Source: Neobacillus vireti
GTDB lineage: Bacteria; Bacillota; Bacilli; Bacillales; Cytobacillaceae
Reading direction: 5' to 3'
Length of the DNA stretch: 64,000 nt
Assembly (NCBI RefSeq): GCF_001026695.1
Contig: NZ_LDNB01000005.1
Location: 32,810-96,809, forward strand
Below the pieces are notes generated by a model that saw only the letters and a program-made list of their open reading frames with translations, did no database searches and was not told where the DNA came from. The position numbers and the translations under genes were made by a program. This document shows positions 16,574-25,377 of the stretch, piece by piece (position 1 is the stretch's first letter; each line of letters begins with the position of its first letter).

Positions 16574-18205
16574 TTAGCGGTGTTCAGAAGGCTCAAGCTG
16601 TATAAAATCCAACTGTTTCATTCGGTTTATGACCGATAATACTTCATTGATTCTTGGTAATTCAAGCCATCTTTCGAAACCAGGAAAAAAGGAAGAAAAT
16701 ACACGATCCACTCCTTCTCTTTCCATATCTTCGAGAGCTTTTTTAATCTTTTCATGAAGAAAGATGTGGTGATCCTGATTACTTATCGCGATTTTTCGAA
16801 TTAAAAAGGCAATAGCTGCAAGCTGGGCATGTGATGTAATATTGTAAAGCCCTCTGATATCAATTTGTTCATCACCTATCACCATGTATCCCATGGGTGA
16901 AACGATCAGCTTTTCTGTACCACTGCCCTGTGGATAGCTCGAAAAGTGGTCTGTGGTTATGTTTCTATCTATCTCCCATTTTGTATGGGCGATAGGTTCA
17001 CGTGGTTTGTCGTGTTTACATAAATCTTTTGCTTCCTGGGTTACGTTTTTCGGCACAAAATTGTCCATCAGGATGATTTGATCAGCAACGGATAAAAATT
17101 CACCGCTACCGCCAATCACAAGAACGGAAGATACCCCAACAGCCTCATAAAGCTCCCTGACCCGTTCCGTAAAAGGTGTAATAGGTTCATGCTTGATTAA
17201 TGAACGCATTTTGCTGTCTTGAATCATAAAATTCGTCGCACTTCTGTCTTCATCAATTAAAAGTAGCTTACAGCCGAAGTTGATTGCCTCCATAATATTG
17301 GCAGCTTGAGAAGTGGAACCTGAGGCGAAGTCAGTCGAAAACTGTTCAGCCGAACTATTGGGTACCCATTTTATGAAAGGCGTAATATTTATATTTTTTA
17401 TGGAACGGCCTTCCTCTGCAGCTATTTCCATTGCACTTTGATCTGTGATCACAAATTCCCTTCCGTCACCCATGATGTGATTGTAAATCCCCGAATCGAG
17501 TGCATCCAGCATTGTACTTTTACCCGAATAACCACCGCCGGTAATGACCGTAACACCCTGTTTTATTCCCATTCCTCGCAAACCACCAATTTCAACTTCA
17601 ACATCTTCCGGAGATGTAAAAGGCAAGGCACCCTCAAGTGGCCCGCTGTTGTCTTTATTTTTTGGCAAAATGCTGCCATTCCCTATAAAGGCACAATAAC
17701 CACTGGATTTCAGCCATTCGCGAATCATAGTTTGGTTTTTTACCAATTCATAGGCTGCTTTTAATTTGTTGAGATCAAACTTGGCTATAAACTTCTCCAC
17801 TTCTTTTGGAAGCATTTTGCAGAGCATGCGCATCGCTTTATTATTATTCTTAAATGGAAGTTGAACGGTAATCATTAAGCATATATACCATTTTTCCGAG
17901 ATGACTTCGACATAGGATGCATTACGTTGCAACACCGCATTGGTTGGATGAAAACAATAAAAAGCACCATTTTCTTTATCAGTACGTGAGCGGTTATAAA
18001 TCGATTTATTTAATACCTCCATATGATCAACCCATTCTCTTAATGCAAAATCCGGGAGAACAACTTGACCCATCTGTTCATCTAAGCAGAGACGATCAAA
18101 AGGTATTTTTATGGTGATACATGGCTTATCCAGTGTGAGTTTATGTGTCGGTTCAATGTAATAGGCAACATCATTATTCCAATAGATTGGATCTTCATAA
18201 ATCAT
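16574..18205 (-). CDS. predicted ABC-class ATPase (COG3044 family)
   Basis: A 543-residue ATPase of the ABC_ATPase (PF09818/COG3044) family. ITGGGYSGKSTML (residues about 225-237) is Walker A, ASGSTSQAANIMEAI the ABC signature-like segment, and CKLLLIDEDRSATNFMI Walker B with an unusual DEDRSATN. VLVIGGSGEFLSVADQII is the switch region. These are soluble and not transporters; their role is unknown. The reading frame continues 18 codons upstream of the ATG (LAQYFRSLQSGQSSYG) with protein-like sequence. A good AAAGGATGATG start at about 18271 would join it only by a one-base shift, so the true N-terminus may be lost or mis-read. A leader peptide and two terminators lie 370-560 nt upstream. Confidence 0.85.
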   Translation of the reverse strand: MIYEDPIYWNNDVAYYIEPTHKLTLDKPCITIKIPFDRLCLDEQMGQVVLPDFALREWVDHMEVLNKSIYNRSRTDKENGAFYCFHPTNAVLQRNASYVEVISEKWYICLMITVQLPFKNNNKAMRMLCKMLPKEVEKFIAKFDLNKLKAAYELVKNQTMIREWLKSSGYCAFIGNGSILPKNKDNSGPLEGALPFTSPEDVEVEIGGLRGMGIKQGVTVITGGGYSGKSTMLDALDSGIYNHIMGDGREFVITDQSAMEIAAEEGRSIKNINITPFIKWVPNSSAEQFSTDFASGSTSQAANIMEAINFGCKLLLIDEDRSATNFMIQDSKMRSLIKHEPITPFTERVRELYEAVGVSSVLVIGGSGEFLSVADQIILMDNFVPKNVTQEAKDLCKHDKPREPIAHTKWEIDRNITTDHFSSYPQGSGTEKLIVSPMGYMVIGDEQIDIRGLYNITSHAQLAAIAFLIRKIAISNQDHHIFLHEKIKKALEDMEREGVDRVFSSFFPGFERWLELPRINEVLSVINRMKQLDFIQLEPSEHR

Positions 18206-18575
18206 ACCGTAAGAGGACTGTCCGGATTGTAACGAGCGAAAATATTGAGCGAGTCTTTTAATAAAGCATCATCCTTTCATATTTGCAAAGCTGTGAATAA
18301 CGGGAAACGATATCTCAAGAAGGGGGCCCTTTATCCTTTGGAACAAGGTAACGACGAAACGGGTCGACCCCTACTCTCCAGGAATAAGCCTGCTCAAACA
18401 TAAACCGGCATTGTTTGAAATTTTCCGCGAAAAATGAATATATTCTCACGTAATCCAAGTTCAATTCATATTCCCCCTAATAAAGTTCAGATCAATTTTT
18501 CTGACAAAGGATTAAATCCTACCCAATATCAAAAATCCACTATTGTTGCCTTGACCAACCTTTTGTCCAAAAAAA

Positions 18576-18604
18576 ATGACAGCCACTCCATAAGTGGCTG
18601 TCAT
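18576..18604 (-). terminator. second leader terminator
   Basis: Perfect 12-bp stem ATGACAGCCACT / AGTGGCTGTCAT with a 5-nt loop. Seven Ts follow on the minus strand. Confidence 0.85.
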
Positions 18605-18662
18605 AGATCGGCAAGAAGGCATAAACGTTCCGTTCCCTTCTCCTTCTGCCTAAATATAAAAA

Positions 18663-18691
18663 GCCCTGAGAGTAAATCCTACCCTCAGAGC
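18663..18691 (-). terminator. first leader terminator, just after the leader peptide
   Basis: On the minus strand GCTCTGAGGGTA pairs with TACTCTCAGGGC around a 5-nt loop with two mismatches, followed by TTTTT. It starts 25 nt after the leader-peptide stop codon. Confidence 0.75.
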
Positions 18692-18715
18692 CTAATGTAT
18701 TTATATAAAAAATAA

Positions 18716-18760
18716 CTAAAAAGCAATATGAGGATTAGACGTATAATTTTTTGCTATCAT
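18716..18760 (-). CDS. putative 14-aa leader peptide
   Basis: A 14-codon ORF, MIAKNYTSNPHIAF then TAG, with a strong GAGGTGAGG ribosome site 3-4 nt before the ATG. It lies 33 nt behind the start point predicted from the promoter at 18800-18828, and directly before two terminators. This is the layout of ribosome-mediated attenuation, as in vmlR/bmr-type antibiotic-response leaders. No matching resistance gene lies immediately downstream; the next gene is the ABC-class ATPase, 510 nt away. It could also be a small RNA gene with an incidental ORF. Confidence 0.5.
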   Translation of the reverse strand: MIAKNYTSNPHIAF

Positions 18761-18799
18761 GATCCTCACCTCATTACGATTTATTTTTACTGCAACAAA

Positions 18800-18828
18800 A
18801 TCTTATCATTCATTTAACCATTTGACAA
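18800..18828 (-). promoter_or_regulatory. sigma-A promoter of the leader peptide transcript
   Basis: Minus strand TTGTCA (18823-18828), a 17-nt spacer and TAAGAT (18800-18805): near-consensus. Predicted start near 18793. Confidence 0.7.
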
Positions 18829-18972
18829 GAGGTGCATCGTGTCCTTTTTTTGACTGATTACAGCCGCGAGAATGTACCCTCTCTGCCATGTTTTTACCAG
18901 CAGTTGCCACGAAATTTACCACTTGCTGTCAAAGTACTTTACAATGGAAAAACGGCAACAATTTTAAAGTTA

Positions 18973-19016
18973 AAAAGCCTAAATCCTGCTTATTTTTACT
19001 GAAGATTTAGGCTTTT
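18973..19016. terminator. bidirectional terminator-like hairpin
   Basis: AAAAGCCTAAAT pairs perfectly with ATTTAGGCTTTT around a 20-nt loop; nearly the same stem as at 4992-5030. Confidence 0.65.
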
Positions 19017-19120
19017 GGTCTTCCGCAATCACTCTGATTGTGGAATATTATATTCTATTGAATAGTAAATTTGTACTATGCATCAAATGACTTTGTTTTG
19101 TTAGTTGTTCTTCTTAAAGT

Positions 19121-19330
19121 TCATTCTATCGTAATAATATATTTGTCCATAATTTCTTTTGAAAAACCTATTAAAAAATATGCCGTTTTATTACTTTCAA
19201 AAAACACGAGTTTATCGTTATCAAACTCGTTGTATATTTCTATATCCTGACTGTTGGTAAATTGACCATTTTATTTCTGAACTCAGCAATCCTTTTAGCA
19301 TATCCATAATAAGATTAATATTACCGTTTT
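19121..19330 (-). pseudogene. frameshifted remnant downstream of the toxin cassette
   Basis: One frame reads NLIMDMLKGLLSSEIKWSI. Another continues SQDIEIYNEFDNDKLVFFES and KTAYFLIGFSKEIMDKYIIT to a TGA at 19121-19123. Joined by one frameshift, this is about 65 residues of a plausible small soluble protein. Its position after the immunity gene suggests an extra, decayed immunity gene, but the family is not recognised. The N-terminal side is cut by the hairpin repeat at 19340. Confidence 0.4.
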
Positions 19331-19339
19331 TCAAACTAT

Positions 19340-19368
19340 GGTGTCAGGCACCAAGTTGTGCTAACACC
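19340..19368 (+). repeat. GTGTCAGGCACC-type hairpin with T-tract
   Basis: GGTGTCAGGCACC then TTGTGCTAACACC, followed by TCTTTTTTTT. It shares its core with the motifs near 16482 and 42577, and TGTGCTAAC with 63777. Confidence 0.5.
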
Positions 19369-19383
19369 TCTTTTTTTCGCATT

Positions 19384-19773
19384 TTAAAGAACTTCTTCTT
19401 TTAAATAAGCCTTAAAATCAGAATAGATTTTTACAAGAGCATTTTTCTGATATTGGTACACTTGTCCCTCTTCATCAAGAACAATTAACAACCCTTCTGT
19501 AGCTAAATTTTCAATAACGATATAATTATCTAATTGATTATTAGCTAATACTCTCTCTTTTTTGGTTAATTCTACTACATTTAAGTAGCCATCAACCCCT
19601 AGTGCTGCAATTTCATGGCCACCTGATGCGAGTGCTCCATATTGCAGTAATAGCTCCTTATAATCGGAAGGTATTTTAAATGCTAACTTCATTTCAGCCT
19701 GTTCAACTGCCTGAATATCCACTCCTCCTGTAAAAAGAACTTTCTTGTTTTCAAATATTGTTTTTAAATTCAT
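19384..19773 (-). CDS. SMI1/KNR4 (SUKH) family immunity protein
   Basis: About 129 residues starting MNLKTIFENKK. An ATG one codon earlier is possible; GGAGGT lies 6 nt before the chosen one. The SUKH fold is visible: VEQAEMKLAFKIPSDYKELL is the conserved I-P-x-x-Y/F-K helix, followed by YGALASGGHEIAALGVDGYL and the strands NYIVIENLATEGLLIVLDEE and GQVYQY. SUKH proteins neutralise nuclease toxins, very often HNH/LHH types. The gene starts within 15 nt of the toxin stop, so it is co-expressed as the cognate antidote. The last helix YSDFKAYLKEEV is complete. Confidence 0.9.
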   Translation of the reverse strand: MNLKTIFENKKVLFTGGVDIQAVEQAEMKLAFKIPSDYKELLLQYGALASGGHEIAALGVDGYLNVVELTKKERVLANNQLDNYIVIENLATEGLLIVLDEEGQVYQYQKNALVKIYSDFKAYLKEEVL

Positions 19774-19786
19774 CATGTACCTCCAG

Positions 19787-20716
19787 CTACTTAATTTGTT
19801 CAGCACGCGCCTTCCAATGCGCTTCTTTTTCTAAGTTAAACAGGGGACGATTGATTTCACTTTCCTTTGTAACATCGTGTAACACTGAGTAATTACCTTC
19901 TCCACGATGTTCAGTCCATTTTAATTCCGCTAAAGGACAATCCATTCCCTGTCCTATATGATGTAATTCAATAGGTTGACCGTCTACTAATGGAGCATAG
20001 CCTTCTTCTATGCGTTCTAAATTGGTTCTCCCAAATTGATCTGTCACTTCATAATTAATGTCTGTTCGGATTAATGCTTCACGTCTATTGACAGTTGCAA
20101 CTTTTAATTTAGCTTCCTTATAAATATTGATTTCTTCTGGGCTAGCATCTTTTAAAGCCTCATCTAAAGGTTTAAATCTTTTCCCTTCGTTAAGAATTAC
20201 TTCCTTTGACTCAAGTGTAACAGCTTCCTTTTTTTCAGCTACTTCTTCAGTGCCTTCTTTAACCGCTTTTTTAGCTATCGCTTCGACACCTTCTTGAACT
20301 GTTTTTTCTGCAACAGTTTCATTTCCTTCCTTAATTACCTTTTTAGCAACAGCTTCTGTTTCTACTCTCATAACTGTTTTCACCGCAGTTTTTCCAACTT
20401 CTGTTCCTGCCTTCACGCCAACAGCTGCGCCAGTTGCTAAGCCAGCAGTCGCAACAGTTACACCTATCAATGCAACATCAATACCAGCCACTATGGCAAA
20501 AGCTTTCCAATCTCCTTCGCGGACTGCATTGTATTCCGAAACACCAGGAACCATTTCTGCCACAAACTTCGTTGCATCTCCGAACTTTCCATCCTTAGGA
20601 GTAATTTTAGAGACATAATTCTTATGGAAATTTTCCATAGATTTATGTGCTACTTCTCCAACATTTTTAACGCCATCGCCAACAACGTCAAGAGTTTTGC
20701 CAAAATCAATTCCCAT
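19787..20716 (-). CDS. pre-toxin with C-terminal LHH (HNH/Endo VII) nuclease
   Basis: A 309-residue protein. Residues 1-60 are amphipathic helices. Residues 70-105 form an Ala/Gly/Val-rich hydrophobic segment (IVAGIDVALIGVTVATAG) that could insert in a membrane. Residues 110-175 are a Glu/Lys/Val repeat region (VAEKTVQEGVEAIAKKAV). The C-terminal 100 residues are a nuclease of the LHH type: DQFGRTNLERIEEGYAP, then QPIELHHIGQ with the metal-binding LHH, then TEHRGEG...LHD. No LXG, WXG100 or signal peptide is seen, so export by a standard route is not obvious. The ATG overlaps the end of the ATPase gene by 11 nt, with GGAGGG 8 nt upstream. Confidence 0.88.
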   Translation of the reverse strand: MGIDFGKTLDVVGDGVKNVGEVAHKSMENFHKNYVSKITPKDGKFGDATKFVAEMVPGVSEYNAVREGDWKAFAIVAGIDVALIGVTVATAGLATGAAVGVKAGTEVGKTAVKTVMRVETEAVAKKVIKEGNETVAEKTVQEGVEAIAKKAVKEGTEEVAEKKEAVTLESKEVILNEGKRFKPLDEALKDASPEEINIYKEAKLKVATVNRREALIRTDINYEVTDQFGRTNLERIEEGYAPLVDGQPIELHHIGQGMDCPLAELKWTEHRGEGNYSVLHDVTKESEINRPLFNLEKEAHWKARAEQIK

Positions 20717-23699
20717 CTTTCGCTCCCTCCATCGTTAACACACTACAAATTTCATCAATTTGTTCTTTCATAATACCTTTAGTTTTCTTTTGAACGAATG
20801 CTCTCAATGTATCTGGATTGCCTGAATCAACAAAGCCATCAAATGTCGTTTTGGACAATGAAAGAATGTCGATTAACAGATTTTGTAGCGTAGGGATTGA
20901 GCTTTCATCCCATATAATATGACCTTGATGGTTCGTATATGTTGCAATCATAATACTCAAAAGTTTTCTATTTACACGAGAAACTTCTAAACTATTCAAA
21001 GCACTAATAAGTTCTTCATGTTTGATTTGGTCATCATGTTGCAACCACGGTTCCATGATTGCTTTAATTATTTCCGTTCGAGACTCACGAATCGGTCTGA
21101 TTACAGTTGGATTCTCATTGATATATGGACTCACTTTGACATTAGCTTTATCAACCATCGTCAGAACCGGACTGATCCAGTCATTTTGATAGACGACAGC
21201 CACACCACTGGGCAATTTAGCAATTTCATTAACTTGATCAGGCGTTAATCCCATAGAGCGTCCTACTGCTTCTCGGTCGTTTGCTTCAGGTGTACGCAAA
21301 ACAATCTTGGTATTCGTATTCTTAATTGCAGCGATATCTACTGATGAAGGTGATTGGTCAACAATGATGAAACCTTCACCATAAGTACGAATCTCTGCAA
21401 TAGTGTTAGTCAACATTTCAACTGACTTACCAATTAAATCAGATTCTCCACCAGCTGATGTGTTCTTCAAAAGATTATGCGCTTCTTCAAGTACAGTGAC
21501 GTGTTTAAGCCCAACATTATTTTCTGACTTCTGATCAACCCTATATTCATTTAAAATATAAACCATAAGCCCCATGATGAGCGCCTTAGTTTCACTAGAT
21601 TTAACACGGCTAATATCTAGGATACAATTTTCATCAAAAAGTTTTTCGTATGAGGTTTGTTCATTTGTAAAGATGAATTTGTTCAATCCAACTGTAAGAG
21701 ACTTGACTCGAGTAGTTAAGGCGCCGGTGTAGTTTCCTTTGACCTCCGCAGAATAATCAGTTTCATCTATTAATTTTTCAAGTTGTTCCGCAAGAATTTC
21801 AAAGTCAGGGTATTCGACTTCATCGCCTTCAAAAGTTGAAGAGCCCAAATCCCAACCAACTTCTTCATATGATTTCAAAATTGCTTCTTTGAAAAACGCT
21901 GGCATTGCATCATACATTGGCCAACATACACTGAATATTTCTACTAAACCATCTACGTGTTCTAGTACGTGAATTGATTCTGGAAACTTGAATGGGTTTA
22001 AGTTAATCAAAGGTGCGATATTTGGATTTGTTGAGTAAACATTTACATCATCCCAATTTCCAAATACATCCTTATATTCCCCTTTGGCAGGTTCAACAAC
22101 TAGGAATGGAATCTCGTCATGGTGTAATTCATTAAGCAATTGATAAACAGTGTTACTCTTACCCGATCCAGTTGAACCAGTAATTAAGGTATGCATATTC
22201 AAACTCTTATTATCAAGTTCAACTGTTTTGTAAGTGATTTGGCCTAAATCAAACACTTTACCTAACGTGATGCGTTCTTTTGGATTATCACTAGACTTCT
22301 TCGGGAACAATTGATACGAGTTAACCTCTTTACCAAATTCAGCATGTTCAATTACAGGCATACCGGGCACTGTATTTCGAGGCATGCCCAATTGAAGTCC
22401 AAGTTCTTTACCACTAACAGCTGTTGACGCATTGGTGAGCACATTCCCACCATATACAAACTGTGGATGAACAAATCGTGACAAGTATTGAGTCAAGTCC
22501 CCAAAGTTATTGAAGTTACTGCGCCAAGAGTTGATAGCAGACACTTCACGACCAGAGTTTTCACCGTTCATTAACGAGCGATAGTTGCTTGCAGCAATCT
22601 CGGCAGCAGACATATCATCGGAAATAAAGTATCCCGCAATATTCCACATCCCATAACTATCAAACTCATTTGTTCTTTTAAGCTGACTATCGATAAGCTG
22701 TAGCATATCCGTGATTGCTTTATTCTCTGCCGTTTTTGTAACCGAACTTGAAGATGATTCAGTAACTTGAGCATTTGGTGCAAGTGATTGTAAAAGTCCA
22801 CCTAATGTTCCACCAATTTGACCACCTACCATAGCTCCTACTGGGCCAGCAAAGGCACTACCAACTACTGCACCAATGACTCCCGAAGTCGTTCCAGCAA
22901 TCATTGCTGCCTTTTGTTTTCCATTCATCTCAGAGAATGATTTGCTCTTTGACTCGGAATTTGAAATACTGTCATTTAACTGTACTTTTTGTAATTGAGA
23001 TAATTCTGTATAAAGTCTTTGATAGCTTTTTCTCACCCTTTGAATTTCATCAGAAGAAGAATTCTGAGCAACAATTATTCCTGTAAATTGACGACCATGC
23101 ATCGCTAGAGCAAGTTTCTCTAACCCTTGAACAAACTGTTCATTTCCTTGTTCCTTATCATTTTTTTTGTTACCGACAACACTTACTGAAGCTACATTAT
23201 GTTGCTTAGCTATTCTAGATGATAATGCTGCAATTTTTGAACGATCCTCATTTTCGATTTTCACACCAGGAAAATGCCCCACAAGTGTATTTTTCAAGGT
23301 ATCTCCTAATGTTACTGTTGAACGATTATCGCCATTAGACCGAACTCCCAAATAAAAATTCGTTTGCTTACCGTTAGAGTCAATCACCACGAACACGGAT
23401 GATTTATAGGTTTGAAGCGTATTAAAAACTGTCGTAAATTTATCGGTTACTGGCTCACCTTTTTTATAAACCATCTCCGTGATTTTATATAAACGAACAT
23501 TATTAATGAAATCTTCTTCAAGCGCCGGCAATCCCAAATTCTCAAATGGGACAATCTCCATCTCTGTCAAACGAGAAAGTTCTCTCCGACGAATCGTTTC
23601 ATCAATGATATCTAACTTGACATCTAGCTGTTCTGCTGGTGATAAATCTTGGTAAACAAGTTCTCCACCTTGTGCTTGCATTAATTCATTATTTATCAT
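20706..23699 (-). CDS. HerA/FtsK-type (DUF87) ATPase with glycine-zipper segment
   Basis: About 997 residues from the ATG at 23699 (GAGAGG 8 nt upstream). The N-terminal 250 residues are unassigned alpha/beta (SSVFVVIDSNGKQTNFYLGV). Residues about 265-310 are a glycine zipper (GVIGAVVGSAFAGPVGAMVG, GGTLGGLL), suggesting membrane association. The C-terminal half is a HerA-like ATPase: LITGSTGSGKSNTVYQLL Walker A near residue 510, HVTVLEEAHNLL Walker B, TIAEIRTYGEGFIIVDQSP and the arginine-containing IVLRTPEANDREAVG. Such hexameric pumps move DNA or proteins. The setting between a coiled-coil gene and a toxin/immunity pair suggests a role in delivering or controlling the toxin; this is inference. 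Confidence 0.85.
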   Translation of the reverse strand: MINNELMQAQGGELVYQDLSPAEQLDVKLDIIDETIRRRELSRLTEMEIVPFENLGLPALEEDFINNVRLYKITEMVYKKGEPVTDKFTTVFNTLQTYKSSVFVVIDSNGKQTNFYLGVRSNGDNRSTVTLGDTLKNTLVGHFPGVKIENEDRSKIAALSSRIAKQHNVASVSVVGNKKNDKEQGNEQFVQGLEKLALAMHGRQFTGIIVAQNSSSDEIQRVRKSYQRLYTELSQLQKVQLNDSISNSESKSKSFSEMNGKQKAAMIAGTTSGVIGAVVGSAFAGPVGAMVGGQIGGTLGGLLQSLAPNAQVTESSSSSVTKTAENKAITDMLQLIDSQLKRTNEFDSYGMWNIAGYFISDDMSAAEIAASNYRSLMNGENSGREVSAINSWRSNFNNFGDLTQYLSRFVHPQFVYGGNVLTNASTAVSGKELGLQLGMPRNTVPGMPVIEHAEFGKEVNSYQLFPKKSSDNPKERITLGKVFDLGQITYKTVELDNKSLNMHTLITGSTGSGKSNTVYQLLNELHHDEIPFLVVEPAKGEYKDVFGNWDDVNVYSTNPNIAPLINLNPFKFPESIHVLEHVDGLVEIFSVCWPMYDAMPAFFKEAILKSYEEVGWDLGSSTFEGDEVEYPDFEILAEQLEKLIDETDYSAEVKGNYTGALTTRVKSLTVGLNKFIFTNEQTSYEKLFDENCILDISRVKSSETKALIMGLMVYILNEYRVDQKSENNVGLKHVTVLEEAHNLLKNTSAGGESDLIGKSVEMLTNTIAEIRTYGEGFIIVDQSPSSVDIAAIKNTNTKIVLRTPEANDREAVGRSMGLTPDQVNEIAKLPSGVAVVYQNDWISPVLTMVDKANVKVSPYINENPTVIRPIRESRTEIIKAIMEPWLQHDDQIKHEELISALNSLEVSRVNRKLLSIMIATYTNHQGHIIWDESSIPTLQNLLIDILSLSKTTFDGFVDSGNPDTLRAFVQKKTKGIMKEQIDEICSVLTMEGAKDGN

Positions 23700-23703
23700 C
23701 AAC

Positions 23704-25377
23704 TTATCCTCTCTCAATTAATTTCAACTGATCGTCAAATTTCGCCAACCAATCATTATCTTCTTGTAATTTACGTTCTTCATCGGAGAGTCGATTCGTT
23801 ATCTCTTCTTTTTGTGATGTCTTTTCAGTAATCAATTTTTCAAGGTGTTCATGATAATCTTTAGCAACATCATCATAGAATATTTTCAAGGCATCTGAAA
23901 CTGCGTCTATCATCTCTTCTGCTTTAGGAATAGTAATTTCACTAGCTTTTTCACGCCACTTACTAATCGAATAAGTAATTTCAGACACTAATGGTCTTGG
24001 TTCCACTTGTTTATCAAACAATTTCTTTGCCAAACCAAACAAATCTTCTGGTTGTTCTACCATTCGTTCTTCCCTAAAAGATAAGAATTCATTTGTTAAA
24101 TCATTAATATAATATCTAGTGAAATCAAAAACATTTTTTACCGACGATTTAAAACCATCATATGCATCTGCACAATAATATAACGCAGAAAACGATCTGA
24201 AAATTTCATCCGTTTCAGATTTGAATATAGCATTCACTTCAGTGATAAAGATTTCAAAATAGATAGATAAATCCGCTGAGAATTCTCTTGCTGCATTTGT
24301 AGCTTCTACGTCTTTATTATATTTATTTTTCTTTTTTCGCCAGTTTTGAATCTTATCGTAAAGTGTAATTTTTGCCGCAGTTAACGTTGATGGAATTTCC
24401 AAATTATCTCTTTGGATGAAGCGTTCATTGACATCCTTTAATTTTTGAATTGATTCTTCCAATGAATCAATTTGTTTGTGAACATCGGCGTTTTGAATTC
24501 TTGACTCTTCATTTTCCACTTCAAGAATTTTTGAAAGTGAATCAAACTCTCTCCTAAAGACCTTTATTGACTTCACTACATAATCTGCAATTGGATAAAC
24601 ACCTAAGAAATCGCTTACCATTTTATCATTCACAGCAGAAACAATTTGAGGTCGCGCTATTCCTTTATCTTGAATTATTCGTTCGATTTGCGTCTTATTC
24701 AAATCGGGATGGATAAAGAAAAATATTTGTTTTTCATTAACATCTTGTCTTGATTGAATAATCTCTAAGAAATTTAGAAATTCTTCTCTGGTGTTTTCAT
24801 CAATATAAAAAAGAATAGGTGTGTTGGTTAAATCCTTAGGTAACTCTTTAACAGTATTTGCATTTTCTAAGGTAAGATCTAACCCATCAAATATAGAAGT
24901 ATCTATATTTGGAGCTTGAATAAACAAATATGAAAATGGTTCATCGAATAACTCAGAATTCTTAAATCTAAAACTAGCATTATCAAATTTTCTGTTTGGC
25001 GTTGCGTTCAGCCATGTTAATAAATCATCAATCTCTTTACTTTTTGTACGTGAATCTTCTAATTCATTCTTTAAAAAAATTCTCACATCAGCAGGGGCTG
25101 TTTCGCCACTAACTTTTGTTTCGGGCTTGGTGCTAACCCCTGAATCTAAAAATGCTTGTTCCAATCCCTCAAAATCTGCTTTTGTGCCAGAAAAATCTAG
25201 ATCAAAATCGTAACCATTCATCTCATTATAGAAAACAGCAGGAATTTCTGTAATCCAAGCATGCAATTTCCCTTCTTGGTATTTCTCAACAAGACAATTT
25301 ACTTTTGGTTCTTGCCCATTAAATTTCACTTTAGTTTCAAGCAAATATGGGTTATAGCTCAATTCTGCTTTGACCAT
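23704..25377 (-). CDS. coiled-coil protein, first gene of the HerA/toxin cassette
   Basis: About 557 residues from the ATG at 25377 (AGGAG 8 nt upstream). Residues 1-110 look like a beta-rich domain (KVKFNGQEPKVNCLVEKYQE). Residues 120-260 are alpha/beta with strands FSYLFIQA, TPILFYID and KQIFFFIHPD. Long coiled coils dominate the rest: ENEESRIQNADVHKQIDSLE near 300 and the C-terminal SDEERKLQEDNDWLAKFDDQ. No P-loop, signal peptide or membrane helix is visible. The gene ends 4 nt before the ATPase start, so the two proteins are made together and probably interact. I do not recognise the family. Confidence 0.8.
   Translation of the reverse strand: MVKAELSYNPYLLETKVKFNGQEPKVNCLVEKYQEGKLHAWITEIPAVFYNEMNGYDFDLDFSGTKADFEGLEQAFLDSGVSTKPETKVSGETAPADVRIFLKNELEDSRTKSKEIDDLLTWLNATPNRKFDNASFRFKNSELFDEPFSYLFIQAPNIDTSIFDGLDLTLENANTVKELPKDLTNTPILFYIDENTREEFLNFLEIIQSRQDVNEKQIFFFIHPDLNKTQIERIIQDKGIARPQIVSAVNDKMVSDFLGVYPIADYVVKSIKVFRREFDSLSKILEVENEESRIQNADVHKQIDSLEESIQKLKDVNERFIQRDNLEIPSTLTAAKITLYDKIQNWRKKKNKYNKDVEATNAAREFSADLSIYFEIFITEVNAIFKSETDEIFRSFSALYYCADAYDGFKSSVKNVFDFTRYYINDLTNEFLSFREERMVEQPEDLFGLAKKLFDKQVEPRPLVSEITYSISKWREKASEITIPKAEEMIDAVSDALKIFYDDVAKDYHEHLEKLITEKTSQKEEITNRLSDEERKLQEDNDWLAKFDDQLKLIERG

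Noticed and set aside
18434..18715. 93-codon plus-strand frame
   Set aside because: It reads antisense through the two leader terminators and has no ribosome site.
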